Below, one piece after another: positions 1-7,799 of a stretch of 64,000 nt of DNA. A program made the translations under genes and the position numbers. Position 1 is the first letter of the stretch, and each line of letters begins with the position of its first letter. Origin of the DNA: Ottowia flava (GTDB lineage: Bacteria > Pseudomonadota > Gammaproteobacteria > Burkholderiales > Burkholderiaceae_C); assembly GCF_008017535.1 (NCBI RefSeq), contig NZ_VRUA01000017.1, positions 24,675-88,674 on the forward strand, written 5' to 3'. The notes under the pieces were generated by a model. The model had not been told where the DNA came from. It worked only from the letters and a program-made list of their open reading frames with translations, and did not search any database.

Positions 1-1021
1 CTTCGGCGTCGGTGTTGAGGATCTCGATGGTCTGACCGCTCATGCTGGTCACGACGTCGCCTGGCTTGACCGCGCGCCCGTCCGGCATGTTCTCGCAGGC
101 AGGTATCAGCCCGACCACGTTAAGCGACGGCTGCAACTCCGCCAGCGCGCGGAACACGCCCAGCACGCTGGCCGCCCCGCCCATGTCGAACTTCATTTCG
201 TCCATCTCGGGCGCAGGCTTGAGCGAGATGCCCCCAGTGTCGAAGGTGATGCCCTTGCCCACCAGCACGACCGGCGCATCGGCCTTGGCCGCCCCCTGGT
301 AGCGCAGCACAATGAAACGCAACTCCTGCGCCGACCCCTGCGCCACCGCCTGGAAGGCGCCCATGCCCAGCTTGGTCACATCCTTGGGACCCAAAACCTC
401 GCAGCTCACGCGCACGGACTTGGCCAGATCCTGCGCAGCCTGCGCCAGCATGGTGGGCGTAGCGTGGTTGGCGGGCCGGTTGGCCCATTCACGCGCAAAC
501 GCCACACCACGTGCAACGCCAAGCGCCTGCTGGTAGGCCGCCCGGACTGCGGGCGCATCGGGCACGCCGATCACCAATTTCTTGAGCGGTGACTTGCTCG
601 CGGCACTGCCCTTGCCCTGTCCTTTGGTGGTGGTGTACTGGTAAGCCGCGTCGTTGGCGGCGCACACGGCCGATGCAACGGCTTCGGCCGACGCCGATCC
701 AGCGAAGCAGACGGTGAGCGCCGTCGCCGGGCCGCGCTTGAACTGACCGACCGCGGCCGACACCGCCTTGCTCACCTGCGCTGCAGAGGCACTGCCCACA
801 CCCACCAGCATCACCCGCTCGGTCGTGATCCGCGGAGCGCCAAAGCTGGACAACATCGCCCCCGCCTCGGTCTTGAAATCGCCGCTGGCCAGCGCACGCT
901 GGATGAACGCCGACAGCGCGTCTTCGCCGGGCTCAAAGCCGTCGGCCACCAGAACGGCCAAGGCCGGCGATTTGTAAGCCGCTGCTTCAGGCAGCCGCAG
1001 CGTCTTCAGTTCGAAGTCCAT
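1..1021 (-). CDS. pepA: leucyl aminopeptidase PepA (M17), partial, 3' end outside window
   Basis: Cytosolic two-metal exopeptidase that removes N-terminal residues from peptides. The frame starts at ATG 1021 (minus) with AAGGAAAA about ten bases upstream and is open for about 340 codons to the left edge. Family members have about 500 residues, so roughly the last third is missing from view. The metal-site segment VGKGITFDTGG lies near residues 253-263, and the visible end encodes NTDAE, the start of the M17 signature NTDAEGR. It is divergent from lptF with only 23 bp between start codons, a common proteobacterial arrangement, so their promoters must overlap the coding starts. Identification is firm; only the C-terminus cannot be checked. 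Confidence 0.96.
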   Translation of the reverse strand, partial: MDFELKTLRLPEAAAYKSPALAVLVADGFEPGEDALSAFIQRALASGDFKTEAGAMLSSFGAPRITTERVMLVGVGSASAAQVSKAVSAAVGQFKRGPATALTVCFAGSASAEAVASAVCAANDAAYQYTTTKGQGKGSAASKSPLKKLVIGVPDAPAVRAAYQQALGVARGVAFAREWANRPANHATPTMLAQAAQDLAKSVRVSCEVLGPKDVTKLGMGAFQAVAQGSAQELRFIVLRYQGAAKADAPVVLVGKGITFDTGGISLKPAPEMDEMKFDMGGAASVLGVFRALAELQPSLNVVGLIPACENMPDGRAVKPGDVVTSMSGQTIEILNTDAE

Positions 1022-1044
1022 AATCAGCGTTTTCCTTTCGACCG

Positions 1045-2148
1045 ATGTTATTCGATTCCTCCCTACGCAAGGAGCTTGGCCGCAGCTTCGGTGCGACCCT
1101 GGTGGTGCTGGTGACGATCGTGGTCACCGTCATGCTGATCCGCACACTGGGTCAGGCCTCGGTCGGGCGCGTCAACCCCTCCGAAGTCATGCTGGTGATG
1201 GGCTACACGGTGCTGGGGCACCTGCCCACCATCCTGACGCTCAGCCTGTTCGTCGCCATCACCGCCACGCTGACGCGCATGTACGCCAGCAGCGAAATGG
1301 TGGTGTGGTTTTCTGCCGGCCAGGGGTTGATCAGCTTCCTGCGGCCGGTCCTGCGCTTTGCCTTCCCTGTGCTGGTGGCGGTGTTCGTGCTGGCGCTGTT
1401 CGTCTGGCCCTGGTCCAACCAGCAGATCCGCGAGTTGCGCGACCGTTTTCAGGGCCGCAACGACATCGAGCGGGTGGCACCCGGCCGCTTCATCGAATCG
1501 GCGGGCGGCCAGCGCGTGTTCTTCATTGACAAGGATACGGCCGACGCGAAGTCGGGCAGGAACATCTTCATCGCGTCGAATGAACGCGGCAAGGAAAGCG
1601 TCACAACCGCCGCCAGCGGCCACCTGACGGTGCAGAACGGCGAACGCTACCTGATCCTGGAAAAAGGCAACCGACTGGAAACCGAAGTCAAGAGCGGGGC
1701 CACCCGCGTCAGCGAATTCCAGCGCTACGGCAACCGCATCGATGCCCGCGAGCTCGGCCCTACCAACAACAACTCGCCGACCATGAAGCCCACCCGTGTG
1801 CTGCTGTCGGACCCCAACCCCACCAACATGGCCGAGCTGTCCTGGCGCATCGGCCTGGCGCTGGCCGCGATCAACTGTGTGCTGATCGCCGTGGCAGCCA
1901 CCCGCGTGAACCCGCGGGTCGGCCGCAGTGGCGGGTTGGTGTTTTCGCTCTTCGCCTTTGCCAGCTACTACAACCTGCTGAGCGCAGGTCAAAGCTGGAT
2001 CGGCAATGGGCGCGTCGGCCTGGTGACTTACCTCATCCTGCTGCATGGCGGCATCTTCGTGCTGACCATCGGCTGGCTGCTGGCGCGCAACGGCAACTGG
2101 AACCTGCGCCTGCCCGGGCGCGGTCAGCGACGGGAGGCCGCAGCATGA
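1045..2148 (+). CDS. lptF: LPS export permease LptF
   Basis: Inner-membrane subunit of the LptB2FG ABC transporter that extracts lipopolysaccharide and passes it to LptC/LptA. The 367-residue protein has the family layout: hydrophobic segments near residues 15-35, 50-75 and 100-125, a periplasmic beta-rich domain (about 130-260) and a C-terminal membrane block (about 265-350). Residues such as SSEMVVWFSAGQ in the cytoplasmic loop after the second segment are typical of YjgP/YjgQ permeases. It overlaps lptG by 4 bp (ATGA), so the two are co-translated. LptF rather than LptG is assigned from gene order and the SSEMVVW loop. Confidence 0.95.
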   Translation: MLFDSSLRKELGRSFGATLVVLVTIVVTVMLIRTLGQASVGRVNPSEVMLVMGYTVLGHLPTILTLSLFVAITATLTRMYASSEMVVWFSAGQGLISFLRPVLRFAFPVLVAVFVLALFVWPWSNQQIRELRDRFQGRNDIERVAPGRFIESAGGQRVFFIDKDTADAKSGRNIFIASNERGKESVTTAASGHLTVQNGERYLILEKGNRLETEVKSGATRVSEFQRYGNRIDARELGPTNNNSPTMKPTRVLLSDPNPTNMAELSWRIGLALAAINCVLIAVAATRVNPRVGRSGGLVFSLFAFASYYNLLSAGQSWIGNGRVGLVTYLILLHGGIFVLTIGWLLARNGNWNLRLPGRGQRREAAA

Positions 2149-3251
2149 GGACCATTCGGCGCCTGATCTACACCGAGATCCTGCGCTCGGTCGGCTTCGT
2201 CACGGTTGCCTTCCTGGCGCTGTTCTTCTTCTTCGACTTCGTGGACCAGTTTGGCGAACTGCGCCGCGGTGCCGAGCACGGCTACAGCGTGGGCTACGCG
2301 CTGCTGTATGTCGCGCTGCAATTGCCCAACCACCTGTATGAGTTGCTGCCCATCACGGTGCTGATCGGCACGATCTACGTCATGGCGCGGTTGGCTGAAA
2401 GCTCCGAATACACCATTTTGCGCACCAGCGGGCTGGGGCCGCAGCGTGCGCTGGTCACGCTGCTGTCGCTGGGGCTCGGCTTCGTGGCGCTGACATTCGT
2501 GTTCGGCGACTACGTGGCACCGGCGGCGAACCGGGCCTCTCAGCAACTGCAGGCGCGCTTTTTGGGCGACATCACCATCGGCCGAACCGGCGCCTGGATG
2601 AAGGATCGCCAGGCCAGCCACAACTATTCGGTCAACGTCGGGGCGTTGGCGTCAGATGGCACGCTGGGTCAGGTGCGCATCTTCGAGTTCGACCAGACCG
2701 GCGGCCAGCTCACTTCGGCCACCAGCGCGGCCAAGGGCACGTTCGAACCCGATGGCTGGCAGCTGCACGACGTGGTGCGCCGCGTGTATGTCAGCACCGA
2801 CCCGAACAACCCGACGCTCAAGTTCGAGAAGCTGGCGGACTTGCGCTGGCCGACCACCATCTCCATGGACATGGTCGCGGCCGCCCTGCTCAGCCCCGAC
2901 AAGATGCAGACGCTGGATCTGTACCAGTACATCAACCACCTGCAGGCCAACGGCCAGAGCGCCCAGCGCTACGAGATCGAGTTCTGGCGCAAGGTGTTTT
3001 ACCCGCTCAGCTGCCTGGTGATGATGGTGCTGGCGCTGCCCTTCGCCTACCTGCATTTTCGCTCGGGCAACATCGCCGGTTACGTCTTCATGGGCGTGCT
3101 GGTGGGCATCAGCTTCTTCCTGCTGAATAACGTGTTCGGCTTTGTGGGCAACCTGCGCAACTGGGAACCCTGGGTCGCGGCGGCCTTGCCCGGCATTCTG
3201 TATTCCCTGTTGTCCTTGGGCGCCTTCAGCTGGCTGGTGTTGAGGCGTTAG
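2145..3251 (+). CDS. lptG: LPS export permease LptG
   Basis: Partner permease of LptF in the LptB2FG exporter, 368 residues. It shows an N-terminal helix (FVTVAFLALFFFFDFVDQF, about 18-36), the loop AESSEYTILRTSG (near residues 83-95) that contacts LptB in the family, a periplasmic domain (about 125-270) and three C-terminal helices. Its ATG overlaps the lptF stop. The stop TAG at 3249-3251 is followed after 2 bp by the GTG of the next gene, so the CbiX-like gene is probably translated from the same message. Confidence 0.95.
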   Translation: MRTIRRLIYTEILRSVGFVTVAFLALFFFFDFVDQFGELRRGAEHGYSVGYALLYVALQLPNHLYELLPITVLIGTIYVMARLAESSEYTILRTSGLGPQRALVTLLSLGLGFVALTFVFGDYVAPAANRASQQLQARFLGDITIGRTGAWMKDRQASHNYSVNVGALASDGTLGQVRIFEFDQTGGQLTSATSAAKGTFEPDGWQLHDVVRRVYVSTDPNNPTLKFEKLADLRWPTTISMDMVAAALLSPDKMQTLDLYQYINHLQANGQSAQRYEIEFWRKVFYPLSCLVMMVLALPFAYLHFRSGNIAGYVFMGVLVGISFFLLNNVFGFVGNLRNWEPWVAAALPGILYSLLSLGAFSWLVLRR

Positions 3252-3253
3252 CG

Positions 3254-3637
3254 GTGACCTCTGCAGCCACCCCACGCAGCGGCACCGTGCTGTTCGCCCA
3301 CGGTTCGCGCGACCCGGCCTGGCGTGCGCCGATCGAAGCGGTGGCCGCGCGCATGCGCCAGCTCTCGCCCGGCGCGCTGGTGACCTGCGCCTACCTCGAA
3401 TTCACCGCGCCCGATCTCGCCGCCGCGGTGCAGGAGCTGTTGGCACAGGGCGCGGCCCGCATCACCGTGTGGCCGATGTTTCTGGGCGCCGGACGCCACG
3501 CACGCGAAGACCTGCCCCGTCTCATCGACCAACTGCGGCAAACCCATCCGGACGTGCCGATGCATCTGCAGGCCGCCATCGCCGAGGACCCGCGGGTGCT
3601 GGACGCCATGGCCCGCAGCGCGCTCGATTCACCATAG
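3254..3637 (+). CDS. CbiX/SirB-family small chelatase
   Basis: A 127-residue single-domain member of the CbiX-short/SirB group, which inserts cobalt or iron into sirohydrochlorin or related tetrapyrroles. The family signature is near the N-terminus, LFAHGSRDPAW (about residues 13-23), whose histidine is the expected metal-binding base; WPMFLGAGRHAREDLP (about 74-89) carries the second conserved histidine. Translation most likely starts at GTG 3254, two bases after the lptG stop, with no good independent ribosome site, which suggests coupling. Sirohaem is the cofactor of sulfite reductase, so its place before cysB fits sulfur assimilation; this link is inference, and cobalt chelation is equally possible. 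Confidence 0.85.
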   Translation: MTSAATPRSGTVLFAHGSRDPAWRAPIEAVAARMRQLSPGALVTCAYLEFTAPDLAAAVQELLAQGAARITVWPMFLGAGRHAREDLPRLIDQLRQTHPDVPMHLQAAIAEDPRVLDAMARSALDSP

Positions 3638-3655
3638 CGCGCCGGCCTGTGGCGT

Positions 3656-3701
3656 GGAATCTTTAGAACCAATATTGCATAATAAACAGGTTCTATATTC
3701 C
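3656..3701. promoter_or_regulatory. nested palindrome upstream of cysB, candidate autoregulatory operator
   Basis: Two nested inverted repeats surround an AT-rich centre: GGAAT (3656-3660) with ATTCC (3697-3701), and AGAACC (3665-3670) with GGTTCT (3689-3694). A possible -10 (CATAAT, 3678-3683) lies between the arms. The block ends seven bases before the cysB ATG. LysR-type regulators usually bind such dyads at their own promoters, so CysB binding is the obvious guess, but not shown. Confidence 0.5.
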
Positions 3702-3708
3702 AAACACC

Positions 3709-4650
3709 ATGAACCTGCACCAGTTTCGCTTCGTTCAGGAGGCCGTGCGCCGCAACCTGAACCTGACCGAAGCGGCCAAGGCGCTGCACACCTCGCAGCC
3801 CGGCGTCTCCAAAGCCATCATCGAGCTGGAAGAAGAGCTCGGCATCGAGATCTTCACGCGCCACGGCAAACGCCTCAAGCGCGTGACCGAGCCGGGCGAG
3901 AAGGTGCTGGAGGCCATCGCCATCATCCAGCGCGAAGTCGGCAACCTTAAACGCATTGGCGAGGAATACAGCGCGCAGGACACCGGCACCCTGTCGATCG
4001 CCACCACCCACACCCAGGCGCGCTACGTGCTGCCACTGCCGGTGGCCAAGCTGCGCGAACGCTACCCCAAGGTCAACATCAGCCTGCACCAGGGCGCGCC
4101 CGATCAGGTGGCGCGCATGGTGATCGAGGAGACGGCGGAGATCGGCATTGCCACCGAGTCGCTGGCCAACTACCCCGAGCTGGTCACCCTGCCCTGCTAC
4201 GAGTGGCAGCACGTGCTGGTGCTGCCGCGCGCGCACCCGCTGGCGCAGAAGACGCGCCTGTCGCTGGAAGACATCGCCGTTGAGCCGCTGATCACCTACC
4301 ACCCATCGTTCACTGGCCGCACGCGCATCGACAGCGCGTTTGCGCAGCGCCAGCTGACGCCGCGCATCGTGCTGGAGGCGATCGACTCCGACGTGATCAA
4401 GACCTATGTGCGCCTGGGCCTGGGCATCGGCATCGTGGCCGAAATGGCGGTGGAGGCAGAGAAAGACCCCGACCTGGTCACCCGCCCGCTGGGCCAGCTG
4501 CTGGGCCAGAACGTGGCGCGCATCGCGCTCAAGCGCGGCGCCTATTTGCGCGACTTTGTCTATCAGTTCGCCAGCCTGCTGTCCGACCGGCTCGACAAGG
4601 ATTTGATCCTGCGGGCGATGAGCGGGCACGTCGCTGATTATGAACTCTGA
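3709..4650 (+). CDS. cysB: LysR-type regulator CysB
   Basis: Tetrameric LysR-type activator of sulfate uptake and cysteine synthesis that responds to N-acetylserine. At 313 residues it has the family length. The N-terminal helix-turn-helix is NLTEAAKALHTSQPGVSKAI (about 18-37), followed by the linker helix and an effector domain. TTHTQARYVLP (about 99-109) is the hallmark of the CysB/Cbl group, lining the inducer pocket. CysB and its paralogue Cbl cannot be fully separated by eye; the presence of a single copy next to a CbiX-like gene favours CysB. A strong palindrome sits immediately upstream. Confidence 0.9.
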   Translation: MNLHQFRFVQEAVRRNLNLTEAAKALHTSQPGVSKAIIELEEELGIEIFTRHGKRLKRVTEPGEKVLEAIAIIQREVGNLKRIGEEYSAQDTGTLSIATTHTQARYVLPLPVAKLRERYPKVNISLHQGAPDQVARMVIEETAEIGIATESLANYPELVTLPCYEWQHVLVLPRAHPLAQKTRLSLEDIAVEPLITYHPSFTGRTRIDSAFAQRQLTPRIVLEAIDSDVIKTYVRLGLGIGIVAEMAVEAEKDPDLVTRPLGQLLGQNVARIALKRGAYLRDFVYQFASLLSDRLDKDLILRAMSGHVADYEL

Positions 4651-4654
4651 GCTC

Positions 4655-4795
4655 CCCCCTGTGGCGCTGACGCGCCTTCCCCCTCTCTCTTCGCGCTCCG
4701 CGCTTCGGGAGGGGAGACAACGCCAATGCCCGGCGCAGGTCCGGGCATGGCGTTTGCTGGTTTTGGGGGTATGCGGCGCTGACGTGCACTGCGAG
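4655..4795. repeat. large intergenic repeat family 2, copy A (two stem-loops)
   Basis: GC-rich unit after cysB. An imperfect stem-loop (about 4678-4716, CCCCCTC paired with GGGAGGGG) is followed by a second: arm 4718-4733, loop CGCAGGT 4734-4740, arm 4741-4756. The second hairpin recurs at 40453-40491 with the same loop but different, still complementary, arms. It may also end cysB transcription, although there is no clear T tract. Confidence 0.7.
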
Positions 4796-4826
4796 CGTCG
4801 GTGAGTTGCCAACGCCCTCATGCTCT

Positions 4827-4880
4827 TAATTTTCTAGCTGGCCGCGCAAGTCCCACTAGGGATAGACGGCGATTTCTCTT
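4827..4880 (-). repeat. dispersed short repeat, copy 1 (GGACTTGCGCGG variant)
   Basis: Read on the minus strand it gives AGTGGGACTTGCGCGG then CCAGCTAGAAAATTAAGAG, the same order as the family core. It shares AGCTGGCCGCGCAAGTCCC with copy 7 at the lpd terminator. It lies 33 bp upstream of the aminotransferase gene, in antisense orientation to it. Confidence 0.75.
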
Positions 4881-4912
4881 GTAAAACACCTTTTCACTTT
4901 CTCGCGACTCCG

Positions 4913-6079
4913 ATGACGACGACGCCTGTTTTTCCTTCCCGGCTGCCGAACGTGGGCACCACCATCTTCACCGTGATGTCGGCGCTGGCGACGGAGCACC
5001 AGGCGGTGAACCTGGGTCAGGGCTTCCCCGATTTCGACTGCGACCCCAAGCTGGTGGACGGCGTGAACAACGCCATGCGCGAAGGCCTGAACCAGTACCC
5101 GCCGATGACCGGGGTGCCCGTGCTGCGCGAGGCGATCGCCGCCAAGATCCTGGCGCAGACCGGCCGCGCCTACGACGCGGGCAGCGAGATCACCGTGACC
5201 GCCGGCGCCACGCAGGCCATCCTGACGGCCATCCTGTGCTGCGCCGGTCCGGGTGACGAGGTGATCGTGCTCGAACCCTGCTACGACAGCTACGTCCCCA
5301 ACATCGAGCTGACCGGCGCCACCGTCGTGCGCGTGCCGCTGACGCCCGGCACCTTCCGCCCCGACTTCGACAAGATCGCCGCCGCGCTCAGCCCGCGCAC
5401 CCGCGCCATGGTGATCAATTCGCCGCACAACCCCAGCGGCACCGTCTGGTCGCCCGCCGACATGCAGCGGCTTGACGAGCTGCTGGCGCCGACCAACGTG
5501 CTGGTCATCAGCGACGAGGTGTACGAGCACATGGTCTTCGCGCCGCTGCGGCACGAAAGCGTGGCACGCTTGCCGGGCCTCGCCGCGCGCAGCTTCATCG
5601 TGAGCAGCTTCGGCAAGACCTTCCACGTCACCGGCTGGAAGATCGGCTACGTCGCCGCGCCCGCGGCGCTGACGGCCGAGTTCCGCAAGGTGCACCAGTT
5701 CAACGTGTTCACCGTCAACACGCCCATGCAGCACGGTCTGGCCCGCTACCTGCAGGACCCGGCGCCCTACATCAACCTGCCGGCCTTCTACGCCGCCAAG
5801 CGCGATTTGTTCCGCCAGGGCCTGGCGTCGACCAAGTTCCGCCTGTTGCCCTGCGAAGGCACCTACTTCCAGTGCGTCGCCATCGACGGTCTGGGCGTGC
5901 CCGAGCGCGATTTGAGCGAAGCCGACTTCTGCCAATGGCTCACCCGCGAGATCGGCGTCGCCGCCATTCCGCTGTCGGCCTTCTACGGCAACGGGTTCGA
6001 CCAGAAGGTCGTGCGCTTTTGCTTCGCCAAGAAGGACGAGACCTTGCGCGCGGCGCTGGCGCGGCTGGCCAAGCTGTAA
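4913..6079 (+). CDS. PLP-dependent aminotransferase, methionine aminotransferase (YbdL) type
   Basis: Fold-type I aminotransferase of 388 residues. VNLGQGFPDFDCDP (near residue 31) and NQYPPMTGVPVLREAI are the substrate-binding signatures of the kynurenine/methionine aminotransferase group. Asn in NSPHNPSGTVW, Asp/Tyr in ISDEVYEHMVF and the Schiff-base lysine K235 in SSFGKTFHVTGWKIGY complete the PLP site. The group transfers the amino group of methionine (and often glutamine or kynurenine) to 2-oxo acids. The start ATG at 4913 follows a weak ribosome site. It stands alone on the plus strand, so substrate preference is uncertain. Confidence 0.85.
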   Translation: MTTTPVFPSRLPNVGTTIFTVMSALATEHQAVNLGQGFPDFDCDPKLVDGVNNAMREGLNQYPPMTGVPVLREAIAAKILAQTGRAYDAGSEITVTAGATQAILTAILCCAGPGDEVIVLEPCYDSYVPNIELTGATVVRVPLTPGTFRPDFDKIAAALSPRTRAMVINSPHNPSGTVWSPADMQRLDELLAPTNVLVISDEVYEHMVFAPLRHESVARLPGLAARSFIVSSFGKTFHVTGWKIGYVAAPAALTAEFRKVHQFNVFTVNTPMQHGLARYLQDPAPYINLPAFYAAKRDLFRQGLASTKFRLLPCEGTYFQCVAIDGLGVPERDLSEADFCQWLTREIGVAAIPLSAFYGNGFDQKVVRFCFAKKDETLRAALARLAKL

Positions 6080-6099
6080 GCTGTGGCTGCGAAACGCTA

Positions 6100-6160
6100 T
6101 AACTTGAATAGCTGGTTGCGCCGGTGGCTGTAGGGCCAGCGGGTCATTTCTCTTGAATTC
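6100..6160 (-). repeat. dispersed short repeat, copy 2
   Basis: Minus-strand copy between the aminotransferase and the EVE gene. The minus strand reads GCTGGCCCTACAGCCACC then GGCGCAACCAGCTATTCAAG. It is flanked by TTGAATTC, the usual outer edge of the element. It is antisense to both neighbours. Confidence 0.85.
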
Positions 6161-6280
6161 AACGTACCTGGCAGACGCGTGTGCCGTGTGCCGTGTGCCA
6201 GCTAGCGTGACCGCCGGGTCTGGTTGAGCCATCCACCGTTGCGAGCTTGCGCCCCCAGCCGCTCGCCGCACAATGGCGCA

Positions 6281-6769
<489 letters not shown>

Positions 6770-6863
6770 TGCGCTGCCGACGCTCGGCGCCGTCCTACAG
6801 CCTGCACCGGCGCGGCGCCCTAAGCTGATCGGGCTTGTACAGCCTGCCAGGCTCTTTCGCGCC

Positions 6864-7799
6864 ATGCCCAAAACCAGCGAATCCACCGACGAAGACGACA
6901 CCCCGCCCCGCGCCCCGGCGCGTGTGGTGTGGAAGGGCGCGATCAGCTTCGGGCTGGTTCACATCCCGGTGGCGCTGTACACCGCGACCACCAGCGGCGG
7001 CGTCGATTTCGACTGGCTGGACCGCCGCACCATGGAGCCGGTGGGCTACAAGCGCATCAACAAGAAGACCGGCAAGGAGATTGCGGCGGCCGACATCGTC
7101 AAAGGCGTGGAGGTGGAAGACGGCCAGTACGTGGTGCTGAGCGCAGACGAGATCAAGGCGGCCTTTCCCAAGACCACGCAGACGATCGAGATCGAAAGCT
7201 TCATCCACGCCAGCGAGATCCCCTTCACCTACCTGGAACGGCCGTACTACCTGGCGCCCATCAACCGCGGCGAGAAGGTGTACGCGCTGCTGCGCGAGGC
7301 GCTGCTGGAGACCGAGCGCGTCGGCGTGGCCCGCGTGGTGATCCAGACCAAGCAACACCTGGCCGTGCTGGTGCCCAGTGGCCCGGCGCTGATCCTGAAC
7401 CTGCTGCGCTGGGGCGGCGAGATCCGCTCTTTTGAAGCCCTGAAGCTGCCGCCGGCGGGCGTGAAGGCGGCCGGCTTGAAGGAAGGCGAGCTGAAGATGG
7501 CGCGCCAGCTGATCGAGGAGATGACCGCGCCCTGGGACGCGGACGACTTCCGCGATTCCTTCCGCGACGAGATCATGCGGCTGGTGCGCCAGAAGGCCGA
7601 GTCGGGCGAAGCGAAGAGCGTCGAAAAGGTGGCGCCCACCGGCGAAGGCGGCAGCGCCAAACCGGGCGCCGAGATCATCGACCTGACCGAATTGCTCAAG
7701 CGCAGCCTGCAGGGCGGCGCCAAGGACAAGGACGACGATGGCGAGTCGAAAGCCACCCCCGCCAAGGCCAAGCCGCGCGCGCCGCGCAAGCGCGCCTGA
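6864..7799 (+). CDS. ku: non-homologous end-joining protein Ku
   Basis: Bacterial Ku homodimer subunit, which rings broken DNA ends and recruits ligase D. The 311-residue protein has the Ku core from VVWKGAISFGLVHIPVALY (about 16-34) through LERPYYLAP (about 125-133) to about residue 250, then an acidic stretch and a basic tail (KAKPRAPRKRA) of the kind that binds DNA in other Ku proteins. Its last 62 bp overlap the start of ligD in another frame, so the pair is translationally linked. The identification is firm. Confidence 0.95.
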   Translation: MPKTSESTDEDDTPPRAPARVVWKGAISFGLVHIPVALYTATTSGGVDFDWLDRRTMEPVGYKRINKKTGKEIAAADIVKGVEVEDGQYVVLSADEIKAAFPKTTQTIEIESFIHASEIPFTYLERPYYLAPINRGEKVYALLREALLETERVGVARVVIQTKQHLAVLVPSGPALILNLLRWGGEIRSFEALKLPPAGVKAAGLKEGELKMARQLIEEMTAPWDADDFRDSFRDEIMRLVRQKAESGEAKSVEKVAPTGEGGSAKPGAEIIDLTELLKRSLQGGAKDKDDDGESKATPAKAKPRAPRKRA

